From NCBI GenBank assembly GCA_016806145.1, contig CP063167.1, positions 740,501 through 804,500 of the forward strand: DNA of 64,000 bases, read 5' to 3'. Below are positions 37,607 through 45,575 of this stretch, piece by piece (position 1 is the first letter of the stretch; each line of letters opens with the position of its first letter). A program made the position numbers and the translations under genes. Below the pieces are notes generated by a model, which saw only the letters and a program-made list of their open reading frames with translations, had not been told where the DNA came from and ran no database searches. This DNA is from Variovorax paradoxus. Its GTDB lineage: Bacteria; Pseudomonadota; Gammaproteobacteria; Burkholderiales; Burkholderiaceae_C.

Positions 37607-37947
37607 GGCGTCTTCATGGCTTCAAGCTCGAGGCGACATGCCTCATCGATGATCAGCGAATAGAGCGCTTGCATAAAGCCGCCGCGAATGCCGTGGTCGG
37701 CTCCAAACCTCACAGCCTTTCTCTGGACGAAATCCATACGCCGAGGCTCCAAAAGCGACATACCGTGCTTGCGCTTGTGAAGACCGATGCGCCAGCAGCA
37801 GTCCAACCGCTGGCGAAGTGCCTGGAGCAGTCGCTCGTCTACACCATCAAGCTGAACGTGAAGTGCTTGCAGAGTAACGAGCGCTTGATCGGAGCTGGCG
37901 CCTGGTGCCTGATCGTCAAGCGCGTAGAACGAGGATGGTGATTGCAT
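37585..37947 (-). CDS. Chorismate-mutase-like (AroQ fold) protein
   Basis: This is a 120-residue all-helical protein. Residues about 27-115 follow the AroQ pattern: LHVQLDGVDERLLQALRQRL (helix 1), WRIGLHKRKHGM with the active-site Lys position, LLEPRRMDFVQRK, and the last helix FMQALYSLIIDEACRLE. The usual Arg of helix 1 and the Glu after the mid Arg appear replaced, so activity may be altered; an isochorismate pyruvate-lyase or aminodeoxychorismate-mutase role is also possible. It lies 405 nt from luxI, on the other strand. Confidence 0.6.
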   Translation of the reverse strand: MQSPSSFYALDDQAPGASSDQALVTLQALHVQLDGVDERLLQALRQRLDCCWRIGLHKRKHGMSLLEPRRMDFVQRKAVRFGADHGIRGGFMQALYSLIIDEACRLELEAMKTPCDSGLS

Positions 37948-38352
37948 GAGTCCGATGAAAAGTGTTTCCTGGACGCAATCCTTATCGCTTCCGCCATCGT
38001 CAGCAAGGCTTGCATAGCAAGCAAATCACAGGGCTCGGATCTCGGCGCGCAGCGACCGCCGAGCCGCGCCAGGCAAGGACCATCCCGCTGTGCGCCGGCA
38101 CAGGTTTCGTGCGACGCAATTTCCCTCGAAGGCCCCGGCATCGTGAAAGTCCCGGCGAAAGGCTTTCCGGTGCCACGTGCGCCGAAAAGTCCTGGAGTTT
38201 TCTCTCCTAGCTAGATCCTCAGACAACGTGTTCGGGCTCGCCAAGCAGTCGCCTAGCCGTGGCCCCTGCCGATGGTCCTCGTCAAATCTGGTAGTTCCTA
38301 AATTGCGTTCGCTTTCATCTAATCCATCTGCTCAACCCAGCGAAAGCGAACC
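37948..38352. promoter_or_regulatory. Divergent spacer between the chorismate-mutase-like gene and luxI
   Basis: No gene is supported in these 405 bases. The GC content is lower than in the backbone. I searched for a lux box (a 20-bp dyad with CTG...CAG arms) and saw only a poor candidate around 38288-38307. The best structure is the inverted repeat listed separately at 38307-38351. Confidence 0.3.
38307..38351 (+). promoter_or_regulatory. Inverted repeat abutting the luxI start codon
   Basis: GTTCGCTTTC (38307-38316) is exactly inverted as GAAAGCGAAC (38342-38351), with a 25-nt loop. The 3' arm ends 1 nt before the luxI ATG at 38353, so in the mRNA it would pair the ribosome-binding segment. 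It could restrain translation or be a protein-binding dyad. Confidence 0.55.
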
Positions 38353-38949
38353 ATGCACATCGTCGCAGGCACGGCCAGCAATTTGTCGACCAGCGCGTTC
38401 GCCGCAATGGCGCACTACCGCTATCGCGTATTTGTCGAAAAACTTGGCTGGAAGCTCGCAAACGACGGCGTCACCGAACTCGATCAATTCGACCGTGACG
38501 ACACTCTGTATGTCATGGCTCGGGAACGAGACGCTCGGTTGAGCGGTGTTGCGCGGCTTCTTCCGACCGATCGGCCCTACCTTTTGAGCGACGTTTTTCC
38601 GGACCTGCTCGACGGCCGTCCGCCTCCGCGCAGCGCGAAAGTATGGGAGCTTTCCAGATTCGCTGTGACCGACCTCGACGCTTCCAATGCAGCTACCCAG
38701 TCGCTAAGCGACGCATCTTGTCGCGCGTTGGCACTTCTGGACGTCGTCATGCGGCTCGCGGCCTTTGGCGGAGCGGACGAACTGATCACGGTTTCGCCGC
38801 TCGGCGTTGAGCGCATTCTTCGACGCGCCGGAATCGTCGCGCATCGCATGGGCAGACCGGTTCGCCTGAACCAGCATTTCGTATACGCATGTCGGATTGA
38901 AATCGAACCCTCGATGCGCAGTCGCTCATGCTTTCGATCCGTTCTCTGA
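38353..38949 (+). CDS. luxI: Acyl-homoserine-lactone synthase, LuxI family
   Basis: This is a 198-residue protein. The invariant LuxI residues are present: Arg25, Phe27 and Trp33 in YRYRVFVEKLGWKL; Asp44 and Asp47 in ELDQFDRDD; Arg68 in GVARLLPT; Glu99 and Arg102 in WELSRFAV. The enzyme makes an N-acyl-homoserine lactone from S-adenosylmethionine and acyl-ACP (or acyl-CoA). The acyl chain cannot be told here. luxR faces it 95 nt downstream on the other strand. The length is normal for the family. Confidence 0.93.
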   Translation: MHIVAGTASNLSTSAFAAMAHYRYRVFVEKLGWKLANDGVTELDQFDRDDTLYVMARERDARLSGVARLLPTDRPYLLSDVFPDLLDGRPPPRSAKVWELSRFAVTDLDASNAATQSLSDASCRALALLDVVMRLAAFGGADELITVSPLGVERILRRAGIVAHRMGRPVRLNQHFVYACRIEIEPSMRSRSCFRSVL

Positions 38950-39044
38950 ATGCTGACTCGATGCTCGTGGTCTGCCTGCAACGCCAACCTCTCGCGGGCT
39001 AACGAACGGCCGCTCGGGCTACATCGTCACGACATCGCGCAAGC

Positions 39045-39848
39045 TCACATCAGCAACCGAAGACGCAACATACGCGCAACCGCCGCAGCCTTGTTTGTCA
39101 CATGCAGTTTTCGGATTGCGTTCTTGACGTGGTAGTTGACTGTATTACACGAAACACCCAGCAGAATGGCAACCTCCTCTGACGTTTTCCCGTCCGCCGT
39201 CCATCGCAGAACATCCAACTCCCTAGCCGTGAGCGCCGGATACACCCGATGTTGGCCCGGCCAGAGCGCCTCGGAAAGGTGAAAGTGCGCGGCATCCGCC
39301 AACCATTGCATCTGCGCTCCTCGCCCCAAGAGCTCTGCCGCCGAGAGCACCTCTCGCGACCGCGCCAGCGTGAGCATTCCGATGCTGCCATCCGGATCAA
39401 AGGAAGATTGAGCCCAACCCACACGCAAGCCTGCCTCACGCGCTTCCGACCAAAACTGCGGCGTGGCTTCGAAGACTTCGCGACGCCAGACCAACGAAGC
39501 TCGCGAGCGAACTCCGTGCGCCACCGTCGGATCGATCGCGAGGTAGTCCTGTTCACGATAGCGCTGTTGCCAGGCCGGCGCATAGTTATTGAGCATCAGC
39601 GTCTTCGGGCGGGCGAACGAGTCGAAGAACCTCCCGCCATAGGCGCAGTGCTCAAACCCCAGACGTCTCGCACCCCGCGCAACAACTTCGAACTTTGAAG
39701 CTGCCCCTATCGCTCGCCTCAGCGCATCGTTGATTTCTAGAAAGAAGCCGTTCGTTCGAATGGAGCTCTCGTTCAGCCGAAGCCTCGAAAGCCGCAGTGT
39801 GCCGCCGAGTCGTTTTTCCGAAGAGGAAAGGTAGCGATATTTTTTCAC
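39045..39848 (-). CDS. luxR: LuxR-family quorum-sensing regulator
   Basis: This is a 267-residue protein with a GTG start at 39846-39848. The autoinducer-binding domain has the conserved set Trp93 and Tyr97 (WQQRYREQDY), Asp106-Pro107 and Trp121. The C-terminal LuxR HTH spans about 206-262 (LTARELDVLRWTADGKTSEE, then NTVNYHVKNAIRKL). It binds an acyl-homoserine lactone and then DNA. The gene is convergent with luxI, a common arrangement for a cognate pair. It is divergent from the GlxA/AraC-type gene. Confidence 0.92.
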   Translation of the reverse strand: MKKYRYLSSSEKRLGGTLRLSRLRLNESSIRTNGFFLEINDALRRAIGAASKFEVVARGARRLGFEHCAYGGRFFDSFARPKTLMLNNYAPAWQQRYREQDYLAIDPTVAHGVRSRASLVWRREVFEATPQFWSEAREAGLRVGWAQSSFDPDGSIGMLTLARSREVLSAAELLGRGAQMQWLADAAHFHLSEALWPGQHRVYPALTARELDVLRWTADGKTSEEVAILLGVSCNTVNYHVKNAIRKLHVTNKAAAVARMLRLRLLM

Positions 39849-40092
39849 TGTCGATCTTTCATTGAACGAATGTCTACGTCAATCGGCGTGCACTTCCGAA
39901 AAACATGAAGACGAAAAACCAATCTGCCACAACACAGTCTAAGAACATGTCTTATTCGGCACACCGACAAATATTCCACCTTTTTCGCCACGCCAGCACA
40001 TTTGCAGTCATTTCGAATCAGGGGCATCTAGGATCCAACACGAGCGTTGAGGCCGAACTTCTCGGCGCGCCAATCACCTCAAGACTCTTTCA

Positions 40093-41058
40093 ATGGCGCA
40101 AATCTGGCTGATCGTTGTTGACGGATTCGAACTTTTCGATGTTGCGGCAGCGATACACGTCTTCGAGGCCGCCAACGTGGCTCACACCGAGCGGCATGGG
40201 AGATCGTTCTACGAGATCCACACGTTCGTTTCTTCGCCAATGCCGGTCCGAGGCGCTGGCTGTGCCTTCTTGAACGCACGTGAGTTGCCTTCCGACGTGT
40301 CAGAAGCCATCCACACGGTAATGGTGATCGGTGGGGGAGCCTTGAACATGCTGGGTAGCTCCTCCACGCATGCGAGACGAGCGCGAGAGTGGATTTTCGA
40401 ACATCGATCGCAGATCGATCGCATCGCATCGGTCGGGACCATTGGCTTCACAGTCGCAGATGCTGCGCATCAAAGAACTGACCCATCGGATGCGCGTCGC
40501 CTATGGGATGCAGTGGCGGCCTCTTCGGGAATGAAGCTTGCGCTGAAAATGGTGGCAGACGACCTCGGACAGCCAATCGCAATCAGCGTGACCGCGCAGC
40601 TTGGGGCTTCCTGGGAGCCCATCGCCACACCGTTTCGGTTTCGCAGCGACCTTGCCGAACGCGCAACCGGAGACAGCCGTGTCATCGCCCTGCATGCTTG
40701 GATGGTCGAGAACCTGCACGAGCGCCTATCAGTGGACAGGCTGGCCGACAGGTTGTCGATGAGCCCGAGAACCTTTGGCCGCTTTTACCTTCGGACCACT
40801 GGCATCACCCCAGCACGCGCGCTGGAGCAGCTCCGTCTCAGTCGGGCTTGCGATGAGATCGAGACAACGCCGATGTCTTTCAAAGCCATTGCCTTACGCT
40901 GCGGCTTCTCCGCAGAAGAAGTCATGCGGCGGGCATTCTTGCGGGTCCTCAAGATGTCGCCGAGTGAGTATCGCCGACAGTATGGGCCGGGACTCTCAAG
41001 AGCGCACACCGCTGACAAAAAGGCTCCCGGTCGCTCTTTCGGATTTCCAGAGGCGTGA
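40093..41058 (+). CDS. GlxA-type regulator (DJ-1/PfpI-like domain + AraC HTH)
   Basis: This is a 321-residue protein. Residues about 2-170 are a DJ-1/PfpI-like domain (FELFDVAAAIHVFEAAN), and residues about 195-300 are an AraC double HTH (LSVDRLADRLSMSPRTFGRF, CGFSAEEVMRRAFLRVLKMS). The position of the usual Cys in ASVCTG-type motifs reads SVGTIGF, so the domain is a sensor without catalysis, as in most GlxA regulators. It is convergent with the exbD genes and ends 65 nt from them. Confidence 0.87.
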   Translation: MAQIWLIVVDGFELFDVAAAIHVFEAANVAHTERHGRSFYEIHTFVSSPMPVRGAGCAFLNARELPSDVSEAIHTVMVIGGGALNMLGSSSTHARRAREWIFEHRSQIDRIASVGTIGFTVADAAHQRTDPSDARRLWDAVAASSGMKLALKMVADDLGQPIAISVTAQLGASWEPIATPFRFRSDLAERATGDSRVIALHAWMVENLHERLSVDRLADRLSMSPRTFGRFYLRTTGITPARALEQLRLSRACDEIETTPMSFKAIALRCGFSAEEVMRRAFLRVLKMSPSEYRRQYGPGLSRAHTADKKAPGRSFGFPEA

Positions 41059-41083
41059 ACGCCAGGCGAGGCCAGACCAAGTC

Positions 41084-41113
41084 AGGTGCGAGGGGGACTG
41101 TTTCGCACCTTTC
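41084..41113. terminator. Hairpin terminator between convergent genes
   Basis: AGGTGCGA (41084-41091) pairs with TCGCACCT (41103-41110) over an 11-nt loop, followed by a short T-run on the plus strand. It lies between the GlxA-type gene and the convergent exbD operon and could serve both. Confidence 0.5.
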
Positions 41114-41123
41114 CCATTGCTTG

Positions 41124-41552
41124 TCAGTTCGCAAGCTGCTCGCTGCCGACGATCCCGATCTTGACCACACCGAGGCGCTGCGCGCTCGCCATGATGCCTG
41201 CCACATGCTTATAGGGAACACTGTTGCTGGGGCGCAAATGAACCTCTGGTTGTTCGGGCTGCGCGGCAACTGTCGCCAGCCGTCGCTCGAGGTCCGGTCG
41301 ACCTGCAACGACTTCCCCATTCCATCCGATCGTTCCATCAGCCTCGACCTCGATGCGGATCTCTTTCGTAGCGATCGGCGGGTTCGGGTCGCTGCTGGGG
41401 ATCGGCATATTCATCTTGACAGCATGCGTCTGGATAGGGATCGTGATGATGAACATGATCAACAAAACCAACATGACATCGATCAGTGGTGTTGTGTTGA
41501 TATCGACGATGATCTCTTCATCGTCGTGTCCGCTTCCTGCACTCATTGCCAT
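41124..41552 (-). CDS. exbD: ExbD/TolR family biopolymer transport protein (second copy)
   Basis: This is a 142-residue protein. It has a short cytoplasmic N-terminus, one membrane helix (PLIDVMLVLLIMFIITIPIQ) with the essential Asp in INTTPLIDVM, and a periplasmic domain. It works with ExbB to pass proton-motive energy to TonB. It ends the operon. Two consecutive ExbD-type genes are typical of the TonB-ExbB-ExbD1-ExbD2 sets first described in Xanthomonas. Confidence 0.92.
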   Translation of the reverse strand: MAMSAGSGHDDEEIIVDINTTPLIDVMLVLLIMFIITIPIQTHAVKMNMPIPSSDPNPPIATKEIRIEVEADGTIGWNGEVVAGRPDLERRLATVAAQPEQPEVHLRPSNSVPYKHVAGIMASAQRLGVVKIGIVGSEQLAN

Positions 41553-41561
41553 TTTGTTTAC

Positions 41562-41996
41562 CTATCGACTCGCGCTGCCCGCAGGCGGCTCGGTGATGAA
41601 TCCAACCTTGTGAATGCCTGCCCGTCGGCAGGCCGTCACCAGTCGCCCGACCGCCTCGTAAGGAACTTCCGCGTCGCCGCGGATGTGCACCTCGGGCTGC
41701 GGCTCCTTGACTGCGATAGTCTTCAGTCGAGCGACTACGGTCTCCACGTCGGGCATACGCTCGATCCCCCAGTACAGTTCACCGTTGCGGCTGACCGCAA
41801 GCACGATATTCTCTGGTTTGGTTTGTGTCGGGACATTCCTCTCTTTGGGGAGTTCAAGCTTGATCGACTGAGTCACAACCGGAATGGTGATCAGGAAGAT
41901 GATCAGAAGTACCAACATCACATCGACCAAAGGGGTCGTGTTAATGCTCGAGTTCAAAGCCTCATCATCGCCGTCGGCGCTGAGGTTCATTCCCAT
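41562..41996 (-). CDS. exbD: ExbD/TolR family biopolymer transport protein (first copy)
   Basis: This is a 144-residue protein with the same layout as its neighbour: SSINTTPLVDVMLVLLIIFL carries the key Asp and the single membrane helix; the periplasmic part contains EVHIRGDAEVPYEAVGRLV. It lies 9 nt before the second exbD and 88 nt after exbB, so all are co-transcribed. The two ExbD proteins differ clearly, so this is not a recent duplication. Confidence 0.92.
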   Translation of the reverse strand: MGMNLSADGDDEALNSSINTTPLVDVMLVLLIIFLITIPVVTQSIKLELPKERNVPTQTKPENIVLAVSRNGELYWGIERMPDVETVVARLKTIAVKEPQPEVHIRGDAEVPYEAVGRLVTACRRAGIHKVGFITEPPAGSASR

Positions 41997-42084
41997 TTGA
42001 TGGACTCCGTATTGACGGTGGGCGACGATAAGCCCACCGTTCCATGGGCTCGGAGAAGGTAGGCGGGTATGAGAACGACGAGGC

Positions 42085-42957
42085 TCACCGCTTGGCTCCG
42101 ATCAACACATTGTGCAGATCGCCACTGAAATTGCGCACCCGCTCCATGGCACTCTTGTTGCGCCGGATCAGCCAGTTGTACCCCATTACCGCAGGCACAG
42201 CGACGGCCAAGCCAATGGCGGTCATGATCAACGCCTCCCCGACGGGGCCTGCCACCTTATCGATTGAAGCTTGGCCAGACACGCCGATTGCCGTCAGCGC
42301 GTTGTAGATGCCCCAGACAGTTCCAAAAAGTCCCACAAAAGGCGCGGTGGAACCGACAGTCGCAAGAAAGGCGAGCCCGTCCTGCAGCCTACTTTGCACC
42401 TTCTCCACAGCGCGCTGGATGCTCATCGTCACCCATGTGTGCAGGTCGATCTGTTCGACCAGTGTGCCCTCGTGATGCTGGCTGGCGGTCAAGCCCTGTT
42501 CGGCGATATAGCGAAAGGCACTTCCGTTGCGCAGCGTTTGCGCCCCAGCCTGCACACTGCCAGCCTTCCAGAAGGACTTGCTGGCCGCACTGGCGGCATT
42601 GAGCAGCTTTTGCTGTTCGTACAGCTTGACGAAGATGATGCACCAACTGCCGATGCTCATGATCACCATGATGATCAGCGTGCCTCTGGCGACAAAGTCA
42701 CCCTGAGCCCAGAGGGCGCTCAGTCCGTAGGGGTTCTCGACGGCGTGGGTCGTAGACGATGCAACGGCAGCATTGCCCTGGCCTTCGCCCTTCGCCGATG
42801 AGGATGCGCTTGCATCGGTGTTCGCTGCGGGCGCCGCATTGGCCACCGGCGCCGGCGGGGTCGACGCATTTTGGGCGGATGCAGTCAGCGCGCCAAGAAG
42901 CAGGGTGACGGATATGACAGCGAGCATGGCGCTGCGAAAGAATTTGACGAAGGACAT
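42085..42957 (-). CDS. exbB: ExbB/TolQ/MotA-family proton channel protein
   Basis: This is a 290-residue protein. A cleavable signal peptide (AMLAVISVTLLLGALTASAQ) and a long Ala/Ser-rich periplasmic stretch precede the family core, which has three membrane helices: about 88-110, 190-212 and 235-258. The core motif is FLATVGSTAPFVGLFGTVWG. The N-terminal extension is common in ExbB of TonB sets. GGAG before the ATG gives the ribosome site. It pairs with the ExbD and TonB neighbours. Confidence 0.92.
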   Translation of the reverse strand: MSFVKFFRSAMLAVISVTLLLGALTASAQNASTPPAPVANAAPAANTDASASSSAKGEGQGNAAVASSTTHAVENPYGLSALWAQGDFVARGTLIIMVIMSIGSWCIIFVKLYEQQKLLNAASAASKSFWKAGSVQAGAQTLRNGSAFRYIAEQGLTASQHHEGTLVEQIDLHTWVTMSIQRAVEKVQSRLQDGLAFLATVGSTAPFVGLFGTVWGIYNALTAIGVSGQASIDKVAGPVGEALIMTAIGLAVAVPAVMGYNWLIRRNKSAMERVRNFSGDLHNVLIGAKR

Positions 42958-43081
42958 GAGAGCTTCTCCATTAGAAAATTTGACAGGACGTGCATCGCTG
43001 GCACGTGGATCGAGCGTGGCCGCTTTTCGGGCGACCTGGGACGCGGATGTGGGGCGGGTTAGCACGATGGCGGACGAGGCA

Positions 43082-43768
43082 CTATTCGAGCTTCCACACG
43101 TACTCGACAGTGGCCACTGCACCACCGACTGGCTGTCCCTCGGTATCGGTCCCGGGCTTGAACGGGCATCTGCTCAAGACCTCCACCGCCGCCGCGTCCA
43201 ACGATCGATGCTCTCGGGTGGGTCCTGAGGGTCGATCTATCTCCGCTTTCGCCACGCGTCCCGAGGCATCGATCGTGAAGCGGATGCGTGTGGTCCCGGT
43301 GACTTCCGCACGCAGTGCCGACCTCGGATACTCAGGCTTCTCGCAAGACGACACGTCGATCCGTGCAGGAGTGCCCAAGGCTCGAGGCGCAGCAGGCGGT
43401 GCCGGCGGCGCAATCACCACCGGCGCGGGCGGGGGCGGTACAGAGCTGGCCGTGATCGACGGCTGCGGGTCTGCGGGCGGAGCGACATTGACCTCCGGTG
43501 GAGGCATGTAGCTTGGCGGAGGCGGCGCCACTTTGCGGGGAGGCGGAGGCCTTCGGGGTGACTCTGGCGGCGGCGGTGGAGGTGGTGGCGGGGGAGGCGG
43601 CGCCTTGGGCTCCTCCAGGATGCTGACTTCCACGGGTGCTTTCACGACCTCCACGACCCGACGCGCCAATCCGCTTATCAGCGCCCAGCCCAAGAGCAGA
43701 TGCAGCCCGACTACGATAAAGAACCCGACTACCCTGCTTCCGGGTCTTCGGCTTTCACTGAAATCCAT
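43082..43768 (-). CDS. tonB: TonB family energy-transducing protein
   Basis: This is a 228-residue protein. It has an N-terminal membrane anchor (VVGFFIVVGLHLLLGWALIS, with the typical His), a Pro-rich spacer (a 12-Pro run at about 57-68, more to 130) and a C-terminal TonB domain (CEKPEYPRSALRAEVTGTTR, then CPFKPGTDTEGQPV). It spans the periplasm and contacts the TonB box of outer-membrane receptors. It leads a tonB-exbB-exbD-exbD set sited in the same cluster as its probable client, the receptor at 52765-55023. Confidence 0.93.
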   Translation of the reverse strand: MDFSESRRPGSRVVGFFIVVGLHLLLGWALISGLARRVVEVVKAPVEVSILEEPKAPPPPPPPPPPPPESPRRPPPPRKVAPPPPSYMPPPEVNVAPPADPQPSITASSVPPPPAPVVIAPPAPPAAPRALGTPARIDVSSCEKPEYPRSALRAEVTGTTRIRFTIDASGRVAKAEIDRPSGPTREHRSLDAAAVEVLSRCPFKPGTDTEGQPVGGAVATVEYVWKLE

Positions 43769-43819
43769 TGATCAATCCCCTAGCCGTCGATCTGCCAACC
43801 AGATGCCAGCAAAGTGCGA

Positions 43820-43839
43820 GTCGATGCGGACGCATCGAC
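43820..43839. promoter_or_regulatory. Perfect hairpin between the dadA-like gene and tonB
   Basis: GTCGATGC, a GGAC loop and GCATCGAC form a perfect 8-bp stem in the 97-nt spacer. The A/T run lies on the wrong side for an intrinsic terminator of the minus-strand operon, so an operator or an mRNA processing or stability element is more likely. Confidence 0.4.
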
Positions 43840-43865
43840 GTCAAAAAAAGCGTTGAGCGCCTCGT

Positions 43866-45104
43866 TCATGCGAACCTCGAAGGTGAAAACGCCTTCGCTT
43901 CCGTGTATGGCTGCTTGGACTCGATGAGGTCAGCCAGAAGCCGTGCCCCCGCAGGTCCCAGCGTGAATCCGTGATGCCCGTGCCCGAAGTTGAACCACAA
44001 GCCCCGGTGTCGATGCGCCCGCCCGATGACCGGCTTCATATCGGCGCAGCATGGCCGAGCGCCGATCCAAGGCTCGTCTTCCACGGGAATGCCCAGACTC
44101 AACAGTTCGCGCGCCTCGGCTTCCGCGCCGGCAAGTTGCCGTGGGGTCGGCTGCGCATCGATGCGTGCGATCTCCGCGCCGGTCGTGATGCGCAGGCCCC
44201 GGCGCTGCGAGGACATCACGTAGCCGCGCTCAGCGTCCAACGTCGGAACGAGCACCCCGTCACCTCCGACGTAGTGCCGGTGGTAGCCACGTTTGACAAA
44301 CAGTGGTAGGCGGTAACCCAAGCGCCTGATCAAAGCATCGGACCATGGCCCAAGTGCGACCACCACATGCCGTGCGTGCAGGATGCCCCCGTCGAGTCGA
44401 GCCTCCCACCCGACGGAACGCTCCCGCAACGCGATCGCATCGGCACGCAAGAAATGGCCGCCCCGTCGCTGGAATGCTTTGGCGTAGCGTTCGACCAGCG
44501 CCCCCGGGTCGCTCACACTCCACGACTGCACCCAATGAACCGCGCCGGCGACGGACCTTCGAAGCGACGGCTCCGCTAACGCCATGTCATGGCTGTCGAG
44601 TGCGTCAAAGGCGATGCCGTACTCCTGGTTCAGGCGCTCAGAGTGGGCGACCGCATCCTCGAACGCGCTTTCGGTTCGGTACATCAAGCGAAGGCCCTTG
44701 CGCCGTACGAGATCCTCTGCTCGAGCAAGGGCGATGTAGCGCCCATGTTCATCGGTAACATGTTCGATGAGACCGGCATACTCACGGCTGATGCGGCGGT
44801 GCTGCGAAGGGGCGGAGTTCCTCCAATAGCGAACCAATTGCGGCAGGGCGGCCAACAAGCCGGTGAAGTGATAGTTGATGTCCAGCCCATGTCCAAGGGC
44901 GGCCCGCATCAACGCCTTCAGGTCGCGCGGAAACGTGTAGGGCTCGACGGCCTCGCGCTGAATGACACCCGCATTGCCATAGCTCGTCTCCCGACCAATC
45001 GGCGAGCGATCGACCAACGTGACCGAATGCCCTCGCAGCGTCAGTTCGAGGGCCGTGCAGGTGCCGACCATCCCGGCCCCCAACACCACGACTTCATCTG
45101 GCAT
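43866..45104 (-). CDS. DadA-like FAD-dependent D-amino-acid dehydrogenase/oxidoreductase
   Basis: This is a 412-residue protein from the ATG at 45102-45104; an in-frame TTG at 45125 could add seven residues. The FAD-binding loop is VVLGAGMVGTCTALELTLRG, and the DAO-family end is FNFGHGHHGFTLGPAGARLL. The family oxidises D-amino acids to 2-oxo acids via imines and feeds electrons to quinones. It overlaps the upstream RidA stop, which fits: RidA hydrolyses the imines such enzymes release. Other secondary-amine substrates are possible. Confidence 0.85.
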   Translation of the reverse strand: MPDEVVVLGAGMVGTCTALELTLRGHSVTLVDRSPIGRETSYGNAGVIQREAVEPYTFPRDLKALMRAALGHGLDINYHFTGLLAALPQLVRYWRNSAPSQHRRISREYAGLIEHVTDEHGRYIALARAEDLVRRKGLRLMYRTESAFEDAVAHSERLNQEYGIAFDALDSHDMALAEPSLRRSVAGAVHWVQSWSVSDPGALVERYAKAFQRRGGHFLRADAIALRERSVGWEARLDGGILHARHVVVALGPWSDALIRRLGYRLPLFVKRGYHRHYVGGDGVLVPTLDAERGYVMSSQRRGLRITTGAEIARIDAQPTPRQLAGAEAEARELLSLGIPVEDEPWIGARPCCADMKPVIGRAHRHRGLWFNFGHGHHGFTLGPAGARLLADLIESKQPYTEAKAFSPSRFA

Positions 45105-45480
45105 CGGATGAGACTTCAGTTGCAAGTTCGATGGCTGCGATCACCGTGATCTCGATGAGCGCTCCGGGAATCAAGAGCTGCGCGACCACGGTCGTGCGTG
45201 TAGGATACGGCGCTTGAAAGTGCTTGCGGTACGCTGCATTGAACGCCGCAAAGTCTTCCGCGCGCGCCAGGTGGACCGTGACCTGCACCACATTCGCGAG
45301 GCTCAGGCCGACATTGCGGAGCGAAGCGTCGATGCGATGAAGCGTCAGATCGGTTTGCAGCGCAATGTCATCAGGCATTGGTCCTGCTTCCGGAATCGGG
45401 AGTTCCCCGGAGAGGAAAAGCAGCCCATTCGTACTGCGAAGCTTGGAGAACGGAAGTTGGTCAGCGGTGAAGTTCATCAT
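45094..45480 (-). CDS. RidA/YjgF family imine deaminase-like protein
   Basis: This is a 128-residue protein. It has the RidA pattern: FSKLRSTNGLLFLSGELPIP, the helix LTLHRIDASLRNVGLSLANVV (shortened here: LHRIDASLRNVGLSLANV) and the C-terminal PGALIEITVIAAIEL. The deaminase Arg position falls at RTTVVAQLLIPGALIEI; the Arg right before the loop is displaced, so activity needs testing. Its 3' end overlaps the DadA-like gene by 11 nt, which implies joint work on 2-imino acids. Confidence 0.85.
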   Translation of the reverse strand: MMNFTADQLPFSKLRSTNGLLFLSGELPIPEAGPMPDDIALQTDLTLHRIDASLRNVGLSLANVVQVTVHLARAEDFAAFNAAYRKHFQAPYPTRTTVVAQLLIPGALIEITVIAAIELATEVSSDAR

Positions 45481-45575
45481 GGGTTGTGTCTTGCCCTGGG
45501 GGCACGGGAAAACTTGTTGGAGCCAAAGGTGGAAGCGCTCGACTCGGCGTTTCGAGCGATCGAGCTGCGTGTTCT

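Noticed and set aside
38286..38310. Possible lux box before luxI
   Set aside because: The two halves pair at only three of ten positions; no CTG...CAG dyad.
39905..40111. A 68-codon plus-strand frame between luxR and the GlxA-type gene
   Set aside because: It lies in the divergent promoter spacer, overlaps the GlxA-type start and has no recognisable features.
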